From positions 1 to 35,590 of the forward strand of contig JAKFFI010000038.1 of the NCBI GenBank assembly GCA_036677085.1: 35,590 bases of DNA, in the 5' to 3' direction. Positions 33,837 through 35,590 of this stretch are shown here, piece by piece (positions within the stretch are counted from its first letter, which is position 1; the number at the start of each line of letters is the position of its first letter). The notes beneath the pieces were generated by a model. It had not been told where the DNA came from. It worked only from the letters and a program-made list of their open reading frames with translations, and did no database searches. The position numbers and the translations under genes are program-made. The stretch comes from JAGPUQ01 sp036677085 (lineage in GTDB: Bacteria; Pseudomonadota; Gammaproteobacteria; Pseudomonadales; Porticoccaceae).

Positions 33837-33867
33837 GTGATTGCGACAGACGGGTGAGACAATTGGC

Positions 33868-33895
33868 GCACGGCCCGGCACAGGCCGGCCCGTGC
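33868..33895 (+). terminator. Strong hairpin after the giant-gene operon, likely terminator
   Basis: GCACGGCCCGGC-ACAG-GCCGGCCCGTGC is a 12-bp stem with one mismatch and a 4-base loop, 32 bases after the stop of the 1467-aa gene and between converging genes. It has no T-run, so a Rho-assisted or mRNA-stabilising role is as possible as intrinsic termination. It is symmetric enough to act on both strands. Confidence 0.45.
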
Positions 33896-33907
33896 ATCGG
33901 CGCAACA

Positions 33908-33937
33908 TCATCGTGAGCCATACGTCATCGTGAGCCA
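33908..33937. repeat. 13-bp tandem direct repeat over the sulfotransferase stop
   Basis: TCATCGTGAGCCA occurs at 33908-33920 and again at 33925-33937, separated by TACG. The second copy encodes the last codons and stop of the sulfotransferase (Gly-Ser-Arg-stop on the minus strand), so the first is a duplicated downstream copy of the gene end, probably from slipped replication. Confidence 0.6.
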
Positions 33938-34542
33938 AACATCGCCCGAAACTCTTCGGTGCTGTTGGTCTTGGGAAAAGGTTCCGACGGTACCGGAACC
34001 CCGAGGAATCCACACAGGGGCTCCCAGCCCTCGCGGGCATCGAACACCAGCAATTTGTGCGCGGGAACTGTCTCGCGCACCGCGCGGTTGTGGCGCTCGA
34101 ATACCCCGATGGCGTGATCGCGGTCGCCGAGCCGGCCCTGGAAGGTTTCCTCCAGCACGATGCGACGCGCCATCGTGGCCTGAGCTTCCGGCATTCCCGG
34201 CGGTGGCGGTCGGGACAGCACCTGGTAGATCGTACCTTCGATACTGCGATACCACTGCTCGGGATCGCGCAGGGTCAGGATGACCTTGGCGTCCGGATAC
34301 AGCCCCATCAGCTGGCGCCAGAAATGGCAGGCCGGCCAGTCTATGGCCGAGCGATAACCGTTGAGCACGCGGGTCAGCGCCTGTTGGTCGGTCAGCGCCT
34401 GCAGCCAGTCGGCGGCCATCTCGGGCTGTTTCACCACTTCGAGCATGTGATAGACCGGGCCGAAACCCAGATCGGTCAGCGCCGCGCGCAACGACAAGGT
34501 ACCGGTGCGGCCGAAACCGGCACCGATGACGTCAAGTGCCAT
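33925..34542 (-). CDS. Sulfotransferase-family protein (Sulfotransfer_4 type)
   Basis: A 205-aa protein; ATG 34542 with GGAGG 7 bases upstream. It uses PAPS to sulfate hydroxyl groups in most known relatives. The 5'-phosphosulfate loop is GAGFGRTGTLSLRAAL at the N-terminus, followed by LGFGPVYHMLEV. The 3'-phosphate region is VILTLRDPEQWYRSI (about residues 88-102). The C-terminus HKLLVFDAREGWEPLCGFLG and VPSEPFPKTNSTEEF match the same family, which is common in bacteria and some eukaryotes with no defined substrate. It converges on the giant-gene operon and is divergent from ppk2. A link to the giant proteins (for instance sulfation of a surface partner) is only a guess from position. Confidence 0.9.
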   Translation of the reverse strand: MALDVIGAGFGRTGTLSLRAALTDLGFGPVYHMLEVVKQPEMAADWLQALTDQQALTRVLNGYRSAIDWPACHFWRQLMGLYPDAKVILTLRDPEQWYRSIEGTIYQVLSRPPPPGMPEAQATMARRIVLEETFQGRLGDRDHAIGVFERHNRAVRETVPAHKLLVFDAREGWEPLCGFLGVPVPSEPFPKTNSTEEFRAMFGSR

Positions 34543-34591
34543 GATGGGCCTCCATTCTTTTGGTTGGGTTCGCCATTTATGCCACAGTTGG

Positions 34592-34611
34592 CACCCGCCG
34601 TGGGGCGGGTG
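34592..34611. promoter_or_regulatory. Perfect palindrome between divergent sulfotransferase and ppk2
   Basis: CACCCGCC-GTGG-GGCGGGTG is an 8-bp perfect inverted repeat in the 105-base divergent gap, 36 bases ahead of the ppk2 ATG. No T-run follows. It could be an operator that controls both genes or a leader hairpin of the ppk2 mRNA; the sequence does not identify a regulator. Confidence 0.4.
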
Positions 34612-34647
34612 ACGACAGGCAGTGGCAGAGTAAAGAGGTAGCCAACA

Positions 34648-35412
34648 ATGTCCAGCGACGACAAATCCTTCCAGAACGAATTACGCGAACTACAGATCGA
34701 GCTGGTCAAATACCAGCGCGAGCTCATCGCGTCGGGCCAGAAACTCCTGGTGATCCTGGAGGGCCGCGACGCCGCCGGCAAGGACGGCACCATCAAATGC
34801 GTCGTGGAGCATCTCAGCCCGCGCGAAACCCGGGTTGTCGCACTCAGCAAGCCATCCGACCGCGAATGCAGCAGCTGGTATTTCCAGCGCTATGTGCAGC
34901 ACCTGCCCGCCGCTGGCGAGCTGGTGCTGTTCAACCGCAGTTGGTACAACCGCGCCGGGGTCGAGCGGGTCATGGGCTTCTGCACCGACGAAGACTACCG
35001 CCAGTTCATGGATACCGTGATCGAATTCGAGTCCATGCTGGTGCGGTCGGGCATCCAGTTACTCAAGTATTACCTCGACATCGAGCGGGATACCCAGCGC
35101 GAGCGCCTGGAGGAGCGCATCACCGATCCGCTCAAGCAGTGGAAACGCAGCCCCATCGACGACAGCGCCCAGCAGCGCTGGGACGACTACAGTGTGGCGC
35201 GCAACGCCATGCTGGCGCGCACCCACCACCCGCTGGCGCCCTGGGTGGTGGTGCGTGCCGACCACAAGCGCAAGGCGCGCCTCGAGTTGATCCGCGATCT
35301 CCTTTCACGGCAGGGCTACACGGGCAAGCGCGACGAGCTGCTGCTGCCCAACCGCCAGCGGATTTTCGAATACGACCCCGTGTATCTGGAACGGGACATG
35401 ATCGCGCGCTGA
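34648..35412 (+). CDS. ppk2: Polyphosphate kinase 2
   Basis: A 254-aa, single-domain PPK2; ATG 34648 with GAGGT 8 bases upstream. PPK2 uses polyphosphate to phosphorylate nucleoside di- or monophosphates and can run in reverse. The P-loop is ILEGRDAAGKDGTIK (Gly39-Thr48), Walker B is LVLFNRSWYNRAGVERVMGF, and the lid follows (LDIERDTQRERLEERITDPL, then KQWKRSPIDDSA). RADHKRKARLELIRDLL and FEYDPVYLERDM close the protein. All core residues are present, and length fits the one-domain type. The specific class (I, II or III) cannot be set by eye. It precedes the tRNA-Ser gene. Confidence 0.94.
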   Translation: MSSDDKSFQNELRELQIELVKYQRELIASGQKLLVILEGRDAAGKDGTIKCVVEHLSPRETRVVALSKPSDRECSSWYFQRYVQHLPAAGELVLFNRSWYNRAGVERVMGFCTDEDYRQFMDTVIEFESMLVRSGIQLLKYYLDIERDTQRERLEERITDPLKQWKRSPIDDSAQQRWDDYSVARNAMLARTHHPLAPWVVVRADHKRKARLELIRDLLSRQGYTGKRDELLLPNRQRIFEYDPVYLERDMIAR

Positions 35413-35450
35413 ATGGCGCCGAACCGATCGGCACAGCGCCGATGCGCACC

Positions 35451-35478
35451 TTGTCCGACTTCTCGCGGACGGTATAAT
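35451..35478 (+). promoter_or_regulatory. Promoter of the tRNA-Ser gene
   Basis: TTGTCC (35451-35456), 16-base spacer and perfect TATAAT (35473-35478). The GC-rich discriminator GGCCGCCCC just after the -10 is typical of stable-RNA promoters under stringent control. Initiation near 35485 would leave a leader of about 54 bases before the tRNA. Confidence 0.6.
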
Positions 35479-35538
35479 GGCCGCCCCGCTGGGGGTGGTA
35501 CCGGGTGATTGACGGTACCGCGCCCGAGAAATCGTGCA

Positions 35539-35590
35539 GGAAGGGTGGCAGAGCGGTTGAATGCAACGGTCTTGAAAACCGTCGATGGGC
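35539..35590 (+). tRNA. tRNA-Ser(UGA), 5' part, cut by the window edge
   Basis: The acceptor 5' strand GGAAGGG, the D arm (GCAGAGCGGTTGAATGC) and a perfect anticodon arm are present: stem ACGGT/ACCGT, loop CTTGAAA. The anticodon TGA at 35573-35575 reads UCA and other UCN codons. The long variable arm begins (CGATGGGC) and is truncated at 35590. The start GGAAGGGTGGCAGAGCGGTT is the usual form of bacterial tRNA-Ser(UGA). Confidence 0.92.

Noticed and set aside
1..35590. CRISPR arrays, insertion sequences, prophage genes or attachment sites
   Set aside because: No regularly spaced repeats, transposase, integrase or phage structural genes were seen; the tRNA-Ser at the edge has no integrase within view.

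Overview
The window is high-GC DNA from a bacterium, most likely a gammaproteobacterium. Support comes from a LapG-type protease beside a giant repeat adhesin, a xthA/prc pair, a DeaD helicase, and a yihY-tlpA / arsC-DUF2069-sppA neighbourhood that resembles the one I know from Pseudomonas. There is no sign of a phage, a CRISPR array, an insertion sequence or an rRNA operon. Genes are dense, many are translationally coupled by 4-base overlaps, and several use GTG or TTG starts. Species cannot be named from this sequence alone.

Layout. Positions 1-1416 hold the 3' end of a large repeat adhesin and its terminator. Positions 1602-4151 hold a minus-strand cluster: a His-rich secreted protein, an ECF-type sigma factor, a small membrane protein (possible anti-sigma), a DUF3106 protein and a LapG-like protease. 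Positions 4379-7324 carry prc then xthA (minus). Positions 7676-11211 carry a secreted IPT/TIG protein and a metabolic cluster of methyltransferase, VOC protein, thiolase and SnoaL-like protein (minus). Positions 11398-15198 carry a DUF4124-glutaredoxin, a short-chain dehydrogenase and deaD (plus). Positions 15413-19844 carry yihY, a TlpA-like lipoprotein, a Rieske-P450 fusion and a MOSC protein (minus). Positions 19911-23632 carry an ArsC/YfgD-like protein, a DUF2069 protein, sppA and an AcoX-like NAD kinase homologue (plus). Positions 23922-33836 hold three consecutive giant genes (726, 1068 and 1467 aa) of no family I can name. The window closes with a minus-strand sulfotransferase, a plus-strand ppk2 and the start of a tRNA-Ser(UGA) gene.

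How the genes fit together. The left end looks like a Lap-type adhesion module: a surface adhesin converges on a protease whose known relatives release such adhesins, and the protease lies at the end of a coupled sigma-factor operon. This would tie biofilm detachment to a transcriptional stress or envelope signal (inference). The middle holds periplasmic quality control (Prc, SppA, TlpA, glutaredoxin) and small-molecule oxidation and acyl-CoA chemistry (P450, SDR, thiolase, VOC).

The best candidate for an undescribed system is the 9.9 kb three-gene block. All three proteins are beta-rich by eye, lack signal peptides, and are spaced like an operon. The block is preceded by a perfect TGTGA-N6-TCACA site, which suggests control by a CRP/Vfr-type regulator.
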